64,000 bases of DNA, taken from Rostratula benghalensis. Taxonomy: Eukaryota > Chordata > Aves > Charadriiformes > Rostratulidae. A model generated the notes under the pieces. It did no database searches, had not been told where the DNA came from, and worked only from the letters and a program-made list of their open reading frames with translations. This document shows, piece by piece, positions 51,261 through 64,000 of this stretch. The position numbers were made by a program, and so were the translations under genes. Numbering within the stretch: position 1 is the first letter of the stretch; every line of letters begins with the position of its first letter. The DNA is taken from NCBI GenBank assembly GCA_013399305.1, contig VXAI01000088.1, forward strand, positions 2,087,224-2,151,223, given 5' to 3'.

Positions 51261-51800
51261 GGGCAGAAAGGCTCTGTGAGCCTTTATATTATCTCCTTTG
51301 CGGCTGGCTAGGCTAACATGGCCTAGTCAATGTGTAGGGCACAGTACCTGCATCCTGGGGTTTGGACACCTGGATGATGACTATGCATACTGGGGTCACA
51401 CCAGTTACTGGCGAGGCTAGGACTCTCCTTTATGAGCAGTGGACCTTCCTTCTCCTTTGATACCTCCACAACTAGTTGCCAAAGAACATGTCTTGGCAGC
51501 TCTGGAACCGGGTAAGGAGTCTCCCCTTCCTGCAGTGAAATGGCAGGCTGTCTCGTATGGAGATACGAGTACCAAAAGACAGAAGCCAAAAAGCCAAACA
51601 AGAAGCTAACTCAACATTGTGCTTCTGCCTTAAAAACCTCAACGTATAGCAGGGGCAGGTCTCTCATGCTTCCTCTGAAACAGTTGCTGCTCTAGTTCAG
51701 AATCACCACTGTCAACATGCCAGCGCTTATAATGCTTTGCCATGAAACACAAGAGAAATACCAGCAGCAACAATCTTAAAAAATCTCGTGGTGCTGGTAC
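51261..51800 (-). other. G/C-richer island, possible old LTR, unassigned
   Basis: This stretch is G/C-richer than its flanks and dense in small inverted repeats: AAAGGCTC at 51,267-51,274 pairs with 51,278-51,285, and CTCGTAT at 51,552-51,558 pairs with 51,563-51,569. Read on the minus strand it has a TATA-like site (AATATAAAGG near 51,282-51,291) with a hairpin just downstream, and a 92-codon open frame upstream (51,601-51,323). That arrangement would suit the promoter end of an LTR. I do not recognise the family and see no clear TG...CA ends, so this is inference only. Confidence 0.3.
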
Positions 51801-51882
51801 CAAGACATCCCCCTGCCTAAAAGCTTTTAATTTTGTGATGATATATTTTTGGGCCTCTGAATGTTTGCTCTCTTAATGTAGG

Positions 51883-51910
51883 AATAACTAATGCCAGGGC
51901 ATTAGTTATT
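51883..51910. repeat. Hairpin, 13-bp perfect arms with 2-base loop
   Basis: AATAACTAATGCC (51,883-51,895) and its exact reverse complement (51,898-51,910) flank AG. It is one of the strongest short palindromes in the window, just beyond the island at 51,261-51,800. It might be an inner remnant of a transposable element or a simple foldback. Confidence 0.88.
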
Positions 51911-54900
51911 AGGTTAGAAGGAGGAAAAGTAAAGACAAAGGAACAACAATCCATCTATATTTCAATGAGAGACACAAAGACTTCTAAAAATCAGAACAGC
52001 AAGAGAAGTAGAACAAGAAAAGAAGGGAAGAACAGAAGCCTAGATGGAAGATGAAGCAGAAGGAAGCTGTAACAACAATTGTTTGTAGTAACTAGCAGCT
52101 AGGGAGAAGTACAGGACATTTACCCCTTCATATTGCATGAGAACCACTGTAGAACTACTGTCATGGGAGCTTTGAATGAAATCCTTCTGTTGGAGCATGC
52201 AGTTAGATACGTGCTGGAAGGTATGACCAACAAGACATGCTGTAGGCAGCTTCTCCACTAAGCACTGATGAGCTTCTGGAGAAAAGTTGTTGGCTGTTCC
52301 TTCCAAAATGAACACTGCTTATATGAACAAAACACTGAAGTCTATAAGAAACTGTATAATAGATGGAAATTGTAAGATGACTTGTTTAAAGCTGTGCTAC
52401 TGCTCTGAAAATAAACTCACTAGCAGAAATGGCCAAATAAGATTAACACTATTTCAATCTGCATTTTTGTTGTTGAGAAACAAAAAACTTCCTTCCACGC
52501 TTCATTTATCTACTATTCTGCATCACTACCCCCTTGGAAACAGAGTGTATACCTAAATGAATGCATCATGATCCTTTGTCTGTCTCGAAATTTCCTACAG
52601 GAAATTTCTTCCTCCTACAGTCAAGACTCATGTGAAATGAGGACGTAAAGAGGCAAACTCTAAGACCTGAATTTCAGGTCTTCCAAACTGTGAAGGCTCG
52701 GGGGGAGTAGGGAAAAAACCCAACAGCAAAATAAAAACCAACAACAAAAAACCTAAACTTATTTCTTGTGAGTTTTGATTGAAGCTGGTTTCCTCATTCA
52801 GATAAGAATTTTGTGGACATCTGGTGTACAGAGGATTCCTGATGTCCTCAGGTCTGCTCAGTTTTCTGTCTGCAAGTGAAGTGCATGATGAACTGTCATG
52901 AATAACTGCAAAAAGAGATAAAACTTTATTACCTCACATCGAAAATTAGTTAAGGAAGTCTGTCATATCAAACAGAGAGGAAGACCAAAGTTAATGAGCT
53001 GCTTTCAGTGTGATGGGTTTCTTCGAAAGAAGCTGTGATTCCACACAGAGGTGCCATTAAACTAAAACTATCACAGAATCAGTGAGAGGTTCCATAATTA
53101 ATAAGGTGCAAGAGCACAATGCTGCTTAATGTAACATAACAATTTTGAACTGTAAAGAGTGTCAGCATGGGCCTTCGTTTACTGTCCCTGGTAAATCAGG
53201 AGTTATCAGTCTCATCAGAACCTGAAATGGTACACATGTGGAATTGCTTCATTACAGAGTTAAAAAAGTAATGCTTTGTTATTGTTTGTGGCTACACTCT
53301 GCCCTTTCAATTACTTTAAGATGCATTGCAGTGTTGCATCTGCTTGGTATGCCAGGTTGGGATAAGACACATATAGCATGTGGCCAAATATGGCACACAA
53401 AAGTAAGGCTTAAAGGCATCCCAAATGTTAAAAAGTCTTGAAGTTATAGTCAGTATACTCCAAGGAAGCAGGAGGGCAGTCAAGTTTGGGTGAGAAACTG
53501 CTTTTAAACAGCAAGTGCTTTATTTGCTGTTCTATTTCATTTCATACGCTGATGTCTGCACCCAATTGCTTCAGCAGACTGAACAGTTATTCAGAGAGTA
53601 ACAGATTTCCTGAAGGAAAGAAGCAGCATATTAAAACCATTAATTAAAGAGATGTTCTATTCAAGTCTAGGAATAGCAGCCTTTTCATTATACATTTGTG
53701 AAATAGAGTCATAAAAACAGACTGCAAGCTTGAGTGCTTAAAGATGCAAACCCTTATTGTTCCACTTGCAGAAAAGGAGGGAATAACCTGTGCTCTCTCT
53801 CTATTTCACACCTTTTACCACTGTAATACCAGATTGAAGTCTGAAGAGCTAAAAGACTAGAGGTAAGTCTTGAGAGCCCAAAGAAGTAGCTCTAAAGAGG
53901 AAAGAGGTAATTTTAAAGAAGTAACTCAGGCTTTAACAGTGAATTAACTTTGTTTGGACTCATTCAGAAATGATTGTAACTCCCCGTACATCTGAGAAGA
54001 TAGAATGTCTGAAGAGTTTCAGAAAATGGCTTGAATAAAAAGTTAAAATACTGTGATGTTTACTGTAACATGAGCAAGGACAATTAGAAATACCCTGTGT
54101 ACCCATTAAATAGAACAGTTGAGATCTACAGATGTAAATAAATTCACCCATGGAGATATCACATTAATAAAAGGATGAGAAAAATAATTTTAAAACCAGC
54201 CAAGTAAAAGACATGTTTTAATACTTTCATAAGGTATGGAGGAGGGCAGAAAACCAAGATTGTTCCCTTCTGAATCTTAGTTTTAAATTACCCAAACATT
54301 CTTCCCATTTCTGTAAGTAAATAGCAAGCAGAAATTAACAAAGGTATTACTTAGAGATAACTAACCCCTAATCAGGAATATGGTAGGAATAGGAACATGT
54401 TTAAGTATTGGTAATAAGCTGGAAAAGTGATAAAATCAAATTAATAGATTATTTATTTTATAGGTAGCTTGTGACTTAGCATAAGGAAATATAAATTAAA
54501 GCTCAGAAAACCAAAAACCTTTACTGTTATTTCACGTGTTTAAGTCCTTATCTCCAGCACTTTCTCTTCAGCTTAGAAGTTGGGGCAGAGCCCTGAAAAA
54601 AAAAACGGGTGGTTTTAAGATAACACTTCTGTTCTCTGGACACATCTGCTACTAAAAATATAAAAGCTCAAATGCTGATAAACTCAAATTCTGCATTGTG
54701 TGTGTCACAGGGAATCTCAAACTGAATGTTTAGAATTGATGCTGGTAGATTTTTTACCTGTTCTTATCTTGACCTTATCGAGACAATAACAACCAAACTA
54801 AACAAAGTTTTCTGGATGTTTGTACTTAGAAATAGTTCATGGCTTTGTACCCGGATCTTGCCGTGCTGACATCAATGAAGCTAAAGGATCAGATCCTGAA

Positions 54901-56778
54901 ATCTGAATAGGACACCTATAGTCAAGGGTAAAATTGTCAGACCTTGTGTTCAAATAAAACACAAATTTTAACTACTGAATTCTGAAGATTAGCTTACTAA
55001 AGCAGTGAGAATTTGGCTTTGGGTAAATCTAGAAACATGGCAAATTTGATATTTACTGATCTGAAAGTCTGAAACAGACATTAAATATTTCTTTCCCTGG
55101 ATTGTTTTCTAAGATTCTTAGCTTCTTCCAGGCAGTGATCTCACATATTAAACTTTAATAGAAGATAAGGTTTAATCAAAATCCCGAAACTATTTTAGTG
55201 AAAAGAAAGTTCAGTGTGAAGTAAAGCTTTGTGTGCTTCCATGTTCTGCTGGAAGACTTCAGTATTATCAAATATTCCTTTAGACCCCATGCAGAAAGAA
55301 TTCATATTAAAAATATTTGGCAAGTGTCTTATACATTGTGAATTTTCAAATAAACCTAAAATTATTACCTACAGTACCTGGGAACAATAACTAGAGTTCA
55401 ATAAAGTCAGTACTACATTACTTCATTTTTTGGATAGCAGCATAATGAAATTTATAACCACCATTACCTTAATAAAGTGCTCAGGTAAAAACCTTAATCC
55501 AAGATTCTTAAGGTGTAACGAATTATTGATCATTATTTCATGATGAAGAGAAAGTTCCTCTCTTTCTTCTGTCAAATACCCATACTCCTTATGTCTTTTG
55601 TTCTTTTCTCACATGCAGCAATTTCCTTTTTTTTCTGGAGTTTTAATAAAAAAACCTTGAAATTAATGCATTATAAATTTCAGGGAATTGCTTTAATGTC
55701 TTAGCCATTTAAAAATAATTTTCAGGAAAATATGTCTTCGAGAAATTTCAAAAATGGTGCAATCATAATTTCAATAAAACATAGAACAGTTACATTGGAA
55801 AACACCTTTCTTTTGGGATCCCTCTCTACCCCCAAAAAAACCCCCAACCAATACCAAAACCAAAACCAAAACCAAACCAAACCAACAAAAATACGAAAAG
55901 CAAACCAAAGTTTCATCTTCAAAAAATCAAACTGGCTTCTGATTCATATGTGTAAGCTATGGTCTATCACTTCAAAATAATTACTACTTATAATAATTGC
56001 ATCTTACATGACTGCATTCATTTATGAAACGATAAATGATGTTAAAATTTCAGAATAAATGCTTTAATTCAGTCACTTTTGTTAGTCAACATTAATAGTG
56101 ATGTAAAAATATTTTGTTTATTGAAACAAGTAAGTACTAAATAGTAAATGTAATTTTTATTAACTAAATGAAAACTTTAGGGCAAGCAGGGTGATTTCAT
56201 TAAAAATAGTTCCATATCCATTTTACATAAGTCTACTAAATTATGAATAGAAATTCATGACATCAATCGAACAATCTGCATAAGTGATTCTGCTCTGCAT
56301 ATGTAATACTGTGTTAAACTACTACTAATTCCTTGAAGTTACAAGGTTTGCACAGGCTGAAGCAAACTTTCCACAGTAAAAGTCTGTGAAATTTCATTTC
56401 CCAACTACTGCTATCAGAAACATTGTGACAGCAACATTATTTGCAGCCTTTATTCTTCTAGCTTCATCTACGACATAGTAGGATATAGTCAGAAGAGCAG
56501 ATACAGAGGAAAAAATGCAGTCTGGACTTGGACATAAATACAATGAAGATTAATTTTTTGAAAAAATGAAATTACATGCTTGCTTTGACTTAAGCTGTGG
56601 ACATGGAGATACAAAGAGGATCAAGAAACTGTATTTCTTAAATCTACTTTGTTACTCTTGTTTCTAGTGAAAGGTACAATAACCCATTTGCTATAGTGTA
56701 AGCCACATCTTGTCCAAATTATAATGAAACTATAAATGCTTACATATACTTTTGCTCCCCCAACATTCAACCATTTTT
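51911..56778. other. A/T-rich non-coding stretch
   Basis: No gene is recognised. Open frames are 91 codons or fewer. A CCAAAA-type simple stretch lies at about 55,850-55,890. Confidence 0.66.
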
Positions 56779-56890
56779 TCATAGAATCATTCAGGCTGGA
56801 AAAGACCCTTGGGATCATCGAGTCCAACCATCAGTCCTACTCTACAAAGTTTTCCCCTACACCATATCCCGCAACACCACATCTAAACAA
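56779..56890 (-). mobile_element. CR1 LINE, very short 3' tail
   Basis: About 110 bp of CR1 3' end on the minus strand. The plus strand reads TCATAGAATCATTCAGGCTG, then GAAAAGACCCTTGGGATCAT, CGAGTCCAACCATC, and ACACCATATCCCGCAACACC. Only one terminal 8-mer remains. The tail resembles that of the copy at 21,193-23,160 more than the other CR1 copies. No coding part is left. Confidence 0.92.
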
Positions 56891-59800
56891 CTTGTTTCCT
56901 GAACTTTTTCACTTGCTTAAATAAATAAAGCAATGCAAATTGTTGGGTTTGCAGATCTAATCCTATCGCAATCAGTGTCTAAGCTAAAATCCATTGGGAA
57001 TCATGTCCACCAGAAAATGGCTTAGTTTTGGAATTTGATACAAAACTGAAATCTATCATGTTTCCAGTGATATGGAACAATTTTCACTGAACCTTCAAGG
57101 ATGTACAGACTCTCTAAGCAGATTTTAGGTGAAGGCAGGAGAAGCCAGCTCTTGGTGCCTTTGGGACGCTGGTCTCTTTGGATGGTGGAAGTGGTTAAAG
57201 ATCCTGTAACTCCATGTAAACAAGCCTAATCCCAAGACTAGTTCAGTTTGGCCAGAATCAGGAAATACCTTCCTTGCTCCTTATCGTTCTTCACTTTATT
57301 ATGCCCTCTTTATGAAACTGTCTTCAAGATCTTGTTTCTATGTCTGAAAAGTTACATTTGTCTTCTAGTTTAAGTGTTTGAAAACCAGTTAGATCATGCT
57401 TATTCTGGAAATGTGACAATGAAAGCTGAATAGAAGTGAGGTATTCTTTCATTCCTGGATTGTTATTGCTATTGGTCTTATGTGGCCATTTTCAAGGTTC
57501 CACAAATGGTGATTTGTCTTTGTCTTCAATTATTCGTGTAGCATTTTACACCCACTCTGCCTACCACCTTCCCCAAGAAGACATTTAAATAATCTTCCTA
57601 CTTCCTACTACCTACATTTTTCTTAATTTTACCCTTCTTCTGCATAGTGTTCCTTAGTACCTAAATGCACATTCCCCTATGGCAGAGAAAGTTCAGACAT
57701 ATCCTTTTACCAGCTTAAGTGATCAAAAATGCAAATTGCTCTCATAAAAATTCAGTGCCTACAGATTTGTTCATAAAATTGAATAAGTTGCTATTCTTTT
57801 CTCTTATATACTGTACACAGGTATCCTACACTTGTTTCACCCATTTAAGAGGACTTTTACTCACCAGGTATAACCATCACTGAGTTACAGAATAATATGA
57901 TGACATTTCACGTAAAAGCAAAACTTGTAAGAGATTGGCTTAAAAAAATCCAGAAAATATAATTAATTGGGACTTTTTAGTGTTATTTTGAAATAGAAAT
58001 AATTAAAATTCATTAACTTTTCAATGTGAGTAACTGAACCAGGCCTCTTCAGGCTATGAATGAAAAAGTGCACATGGAATTACCAGCAAGAAAGTGAGGA
58101 GATGTCTTCATTGGTAAGAGTAAGCAGAGTAGTTCATTTAAGTGTTCACAGTGATAGTGAGACTCTAAATTTTAATTTGGCCAAATAGGATCCTGATATC
58201 CAGATATTTTTTTTTAAGTTCTATATTCAGCTGTGCCATAACTGGGAGTTATGATGCCTACACCACTCCACATTGCTTTGCCAGAAAAAGTTACTTTGGT
58301 GTTTCTTTCTGACCAAGGCTCCTTCTAACTGACCCAAAAACTACAAGAGTCCTCCTACACTTGGAGGAAACAGCTGAATCAATACACAACTAAGCACTGG
58401 CAATGGTGTGAAAAGTTTGAGTCCTGACTTCTAATTTGACTTGAATATCTTAGAGAGTAGCACTGTATGAGATTAATGGCACAAAAATTACTGTCATGGT
58501 GATAGGCTGAAATAGTTTCATATAAGGGTGAAAATACTTGTGAGTGGTAGAAATATTTAAGTCCTAGAGTACACTTATGGTTATTTGAATTTCCTTCAAG
58601 GGTTTTGGAGTAGTTCCATCTGACTCTTGGATAAAGTTTTAACTCCATGAAGGTGAATATGTTTTAACCCAGCTGGAAAACAGAACTATCCTTTTACTTC
58701 ATTCATTAATATATCTGACAACTTCCTAGGTTCTGGGGAGCATGAATTTTTTTTCTGGTAATTATTCTGCATGCTTTGACAGATCTGGTTATGAAGAATG
58801 AACATGCTTTCTCCTACATAGAACAAAAACAAGAATCAATCTTAACTGCAAAGGTTTAAGTATAAGGAATTGGAGATCAAAAGTCAAGCCAAATCCAAAG
58901 CAATTCATTCATAAAATTAAGAATGTAATCAACAACTGTATTTTTCTGCTCCTAATATAATAAAGAACTTAGTTTATTCCACCTCAATTATTGAAAACTG
59001 TAGCTCACAGATTCTTAAAAATTTGAAGTAAGTATAAAGAATGAGAAAGTTAAAATGCCCAAATCAAAGCATTCTCTCATTCTGTCACTCAGGAAATTAT
59101 TATGATCCCTAGACATATTTCCATGTACTTGCAAAGTAGGAACATTGAATTTGTCACTGTCAGTCACTCATCCCTTCACTTATATGTAAATGCTAGTAGT
59201 CATTCTATTCAGTTCCTTTAGCTCAGAGTTTGAAGACCCAATCTCCTTTCTTAGTGTGATAGCATGGATTGAGATCAGAATGGAAAAAAACAGAACTGCA
59301 AAGCTAGTATGAATTCATTCTTCTTGCTCTTTGAAGTTCTTAACTCTTATTATGATTTTAAAATACATTGATTAAATCATCAGACTTTTCGTGGGGGATT
59401 GAAATTTGAGGAAGCCCCCTATCTTTCTTTTCCCTATCACCACCGTGGTGTAAGTGGAGGTGACAATTTCTATTAGAAAGCCACATATTAACAGGTAAGA
59501 ATGAGGCAGAAAAATCTGATTGATTGATTTCCTGTGGCACACAGTGGTACTAAAGTATTTCTGGTTTCCCTCAACAAGCCCTCTTCACATTCGGAAATCT
59601 TGTCTGAGTACTATCTGAAGCCTTCAGGTATTTACCCAAGATTTCACTGTGTTATAAAATTTATCAGCTACTCCAGACAAAGCCCAGGTATGGCTAGCGC
59701 TGCAACCTGTGCTGTTATTGCATGTACTGTGCTCCGTAATCATGAGTTCCATGGGGACATCGTGTTCATCTTGCTAGTGATTCAATGCAGTTGTGCTCTG

Positions 59801-62800
59801 CACTGGCTCACTGTAGAGCTGATGTGTGCAGCACAACTCAGTGCAAATATGAGGATCGTCTGAGGTGGGCATGTATTTCTGGCTGAAAAATGCTGAGAGC
59901 ACTCACACAGATGACGGAATTCACAGAGTGCCAGAAAGTTTAGATGAAGTCCAAAGGATATAAAACCCGATCAAGATACATTGCGTTTTACTTCCTAAAT
60001 TACACACAATTAAAAGGCTGTGTTTTCCTCATCTCTACCAAAAACCTTCAAATCTCAAAGATAAAAGAATCTTTTCTTGACTGAGTGAATGCAGAACCAA
60101 ATATAATTGTCTGCAGTCTCAAGTGAAGAAACAGAGCCAGTATTCTGCATGTTTCCCTGACAATAGGAAAGTATTTTAAACATTTGAGAGGCAAAGCATC
60201 TTTCTAGGATTTTACCTTGTTATTTGTTTCTATTTCTAAATATGGCTTAGATACAATTAAAAGCTCTTTATACACAAAGGTCTTACGGAAGTACAATAAA
60301 ATAGAAAGCTTAATAACAAGCTTGTCTTTGCAGATTGAGATCAGATAGAGACTGGAAAAGAAAAACTGGTTTTCAGAGCTTCATTTTTAGATGAAGCTGA
60401 CCCTGGATGTTATTGTAAACTTTTGATGAAGATTGCCTGTGAGCCCAAGAAGCACAGAAACCACTGCATCATGTAATGGACACTAATAAGAGTATTCCCA
60501 TATAAACCACCTCATATTTGAAGTCCCTCTGAGAAAACAATGTACTGTGGATTCCTTTCTTAGAGTAACTGCTGTAAAGTCAGCAGAAAGCAGAGCAGAC
60601 TAATCTCCACCGCCACTGTGCTGCAGTAAGGCTTTCAACTGCTAGAATGATTCATACCCCACTACTGTTCTACATTTCTTTTGCACCAACTATGCGGGAA
60701 AGAAATTGAGGGTCTCCTCTAATAGTAAGCTTTTTATAAACCAAGTTTTATAAATGTTCTACCTAACAAAAACCCCCTATATAATACGGAATTACAACGA
60801 GCACCAGAGTATAAATAAACTAAGTGGTGCAGGGGTTGTGCAGAAATCAAAGCTGAGACTCGGTAAGGTGTGCACAGCAAAGAAGCTGAAGCAGAAATTA
60901 GCTTCTTTTTTTTCTATTTGATATTAACCCTTAAGATGCAGAGGCTTTTTTTAAGCTATCTTTGCACTATCAGTGTGAAAAACACAACCAAATCCCAAAA
61001 CTAATAAAAGGAAATTAAAAATAAGAAAAAGGAAAAAAAAAAAAGATGGACAGCAATAAAACCATCATAATTTTTACTATGCTAGGCATATCATGAAATA
61101 TAAGAACTCAAAACCATAAAAAAAATCAACAGAGATATATAAATACATGTTCCAACTATATGTGTGCATTATTGAGAAAGCCACATACAGTGGCTTTATA
61201 TAGTTCCTGTATTACTTTGGATACTTTTGTCCACACCACTATGGATCTGTAATTAATGCTCCAAAAAGCAAAACACGATTTTCCAAAATGATATTACAAA
61301 AACACCTGCAAACATGGGTTTTTTGGAATGCTTTAATTATTGCCTTAAGTTGAAAAGTCACAATTTCAGTTTTGGAACTTAAAATGGCTGAGTTAGAATA
61401 CTTAATTTGGATAATATTGGCATTTCTATAAAGGTCCCATCCTCTTTCCGTCCAGCCTCAGAGAGAATCTTTACTAGGTAAATTTAACCCAACCTAAAAG
61501 ACCAACATAGTCCAACACAGAATCTAAAAGATCAACAGTTTTCAGTTCTCCCAGTTCTTTTTCCAAACAAGGACAAGAGCTTCCTTAACACAGATATGGC
61601 TCCAGAGTTGTTTAGATATAATTACACCACAGGGTTAGAATAGTGGGTGTTCCCTAAAAGTTATTAAAAAAGAGATCACATGCATGCATACTTTCATCCA
61701 AGTCAATCTGGAATAGAAATTGCAGTTTAATACCTGAAATGGAATATCATCCTGAAGGTTGTACCTGTTTATGGGTATATTCAGATCTTACCTAATAAAA
61801 GACAATTACCAGTGAATACATTTTCTTTAGAGTTACAGAAAAAAAAGAAAGAATTCAACAACATATTAGAATGTGTTACTTTGACAAGGTGCCATTCACA
61901 GCCAAATCCAACCATTACACAGCAGCACTGAGAAACACACGGAACAGCACTTCTCTAAAATTTCCATCTTAGAGTCTCCAAAGCACTAAAGCAATTTCTC
62001 CATTTGAGTGTACAGAAAATTGATCAAAAAAATACCATGTGTTATCGTATTATGGGATGTGTCCTGTTTTTAGAAGGCATTATGGGTCATAGTAAGGACA
62101 CTATTTTTAGACCACTGTTATCTTAAAACTAGCAGAAGGTAAAAGTGAGGGGAGAAGAGGAGAGAGCACTGACACTTTTGAAAATCAGTGGAGTAATAAG
62201 TAACAAAAGTGAAGTTAGAAGTTTCAATACACTGTGATCCTATTTCCCATTTGATGCAAGCATGTTAATTTAAATCTTATTTGGAAAATTTGTACCTTTA
62301 CTCTTCCGTACTTTTTAAAAAACTTTATAGTTATTGAATTGTGAAATGCTGCACTACAGCACTACAGATATGGGAACAATTAATCTAATTTTAATGTTAG
62401 ATACCTTCTCTCTCTCTCTTTTTTTTTTTTTTGTTATTCTATATTTTGTAGATGTCTATAGTTACTTAAATCTTCTCACTGGCCAAAATTTCCTATTGAT
62501 TTGGCAATAGCTTCTGCAGTTGCAGGGGAATCAATCAAGCAAACAAATAAGTAAAGTAGTTCAGTTGTGCAAGTACAAAAATACTGAACTAAGTAGGAAG
62601 AGAATGTCTTCACTCAGTCACTTCTGAAAATTTGGTCTTCCTTGTTCTTTTGTTCATGTACTGATGCTTCTCCTTCCCACCTTCTTTACCACATTCACAT
62701 GCTGCAAGTGTCCATAACAGAAAGTGAAATAAAATGAAACAAGTGCTTGCACATAAGCTCAACCTGATATTTCCACCCAAGGTGCTACTTTCTGCCTTGC

Positions 62801-64000
62801 TGTGTTTGCTTAGATCTTGGCAACAGAATGAATTTCCCATGAGCTTGCAGGAATAGTTTTTCATGAAACATTCAATTTCAAGCATAGCCCCTGAATTATT
62901 TTAGTTTTAGCTTTCTTTGAAGAGTGCCCACAATGGGGCAGAAACAACAATCTCATGTTCTACGCCCAACAACCACCACGAGACTTGTTTGGAGAGTTTG
63001 AGTCTCTGACGAACAGCCAGATGTTTCTCTGGAGAGCATTTTCATCACCTGTTCTCATCAGCAATAGTGTGCTTATCAGGTTCAATGCTAGTTTCTCCTC
63101 CAAAATTTGGAGTCATGACTTCAAACACAGACACATAGTTATTGCCTCAGGTCATGGCCATGAATCTTGCTTAATCAATAACTTGCAGTTCTCCCAGCAG
63201 TTTCAGTATGATCTCAGTCAGTGGCAAAGTGTACAGTATTTGAAGGACAAGTTTTGAAAGCTGAGAATTAAGGGGAAGGGGGGAAGAAAAAAAGGGAATA
63301 TGAAAAATATGGCATACTGAGTAATATATGGATAAAATTAATTTATAGGCTGCTTTGCAAATCAGTCAATATGGATTTTAATTAGTAGGAGTATCCTATG
63401 CAAGCCAAACTGGAATTGAAGAAAACCACTCTTTGCAGCCACAAATCTGTTTACACTGTTCTTAGAGTGCTGGACGCTCCTGGCACTGGGACTCATAGCA
63501 CAATCCAGACGCTGAGCCCTGCTTTTGAAAATCATGGCACCTGGACCTTAACTCTAAACTGGCTGGAAATGAGCAATATCAGGAAACATTATGTCTGTGA
63601 AAAAAGCATTTGTAATTATAGGGTTTGCATTTCTCTTTGCAGCAAGTTCTCATTGTTTAAATATGCATTTTCACCTTTCACTCACTGGATGTGAATCTTC
63701 TTATTTGTTTTTGGTAATTAAATGCTAGACTCTCAAGCTCTATTTGTGTGTTTACACAGATGGAGTACAACATGTTAACAGGAAATCTCTTCAGGGACTT
63801 TTGTGCTTCTTCTGTAAAGAAAGGGCAAAAAAATTAGTAATCCTTCCACTTATAAATGACCCTGCATTTACGCTCCAGATTAATAAATGACAGTTTGCAA
63901 TAAAAGGGCATTTGCAGTGCTGCATTGCTTTCGTACATAGTGTGTTAAGATATGTCATAATACTGCACTTTCTCTACGTGTTTCTAACATTAGCATAGTT
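56891..64000. other. A/T-rich non-coding stretch to the window end
   Basis: No gene is recognised. Plus-strand open frames of 109 codons (59,534-59,863), 100 codons (62,955-63,257) and 98 codons (63,398-63,694) lie in slightly G/C-richer patches, but they show no family resemblance and no convincing start or splice context. A T-run with a CTCTCT start lies near 62,407-62,432. Confidence 0.65.

Noticed and set aside
53070..53105. ATCACAGAATCAGTGAGAGG as another CR1 tail
   Set aside because: Only a short resemblance to the CR1 terminal repeat, with no following CR1 motif.
59534..59863. 109-codon plus-strand frame with a hydrophobic segment
   Set aside because: No recognised domain, no promoter or splice context, and this length is expected by chance in a window of this size.
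62955..63257. 100-codon plus-strand frame
   Set aside because: No family resemblance and no splice or start support.

Overview
The window looks like bird nuclear DNA, most likely a gene-poor intergenic desert or the inside of a very large intron. Two things point to birds. Five insertions have the 3' tail of the avian CR1 LINE, with ATTCTATG-type 8-mers instead of a poly(A) tail and, in three of them, recognisable reverse-transcriptase remnants. There is also one solitary LTR of the avian ERVL type (starts TGTCCTAGTTTCAGCTGGGA, ends in CA). I recognise no mammalian SINE or LINE and nothing bacterial. The composition is strongly A/T-rich, and apart from the repeats almost every open frame is short and looks like chance.

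Layout. 1-11,390 is A/T-rich unique sequence with two notable short palindromes. 11,391-11,880 is a 5'-truncated CR1 on the minus strand. 13,127-13,358 is a pyrimidine (TCTCC)n satellite. 17,045-17,464 holds the longest non-repeat open frame (139 codons, minus), which I cannot assign. 18,404-18,579 (minus) is the only stretch with convincing splice sites on both sides of an open frame, so it is the best candidate for a real exon, though unidentified. 19,648-20,460 (plus) and 21,193-23,160 (minus) are two CR1 copies lying tail to tail. The second spans the region before ORF2, the endonuclease and the reverse transcriptase, with an internal deletion and destroyed catalytic motifs. 28,315-28,575 is a long pyrimidine tract with a nearly perfect (CTTTTT)26 core. 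36,980-37,670 and 51,261-51,800 are G/C-richer islands of unknown origin. 47,820-48,386 is the solitary ERVL-type LTR. 50,367-50,660 and 56,779-56,890 are short CR1 tails on the minus strand. The rest, to 64,000, is unique A/T-rich sequence.

I see no intact protein-coding gene, rRNA, tRNA, CRISPR array or operon, and no set of genes acting together. The biology visible here is retrotransposon history (CR1 and ERVL), simple-sequence growth, and perhaps one exon of an unidentified spliced gene on the minus strand. I found no evidence for a new biological system. The observations most worth checking are the candidate exon, the two homopurine-homopyrimidine mirror repeats, several perfect hairpins, and the two unexplained G/C-richer islands.
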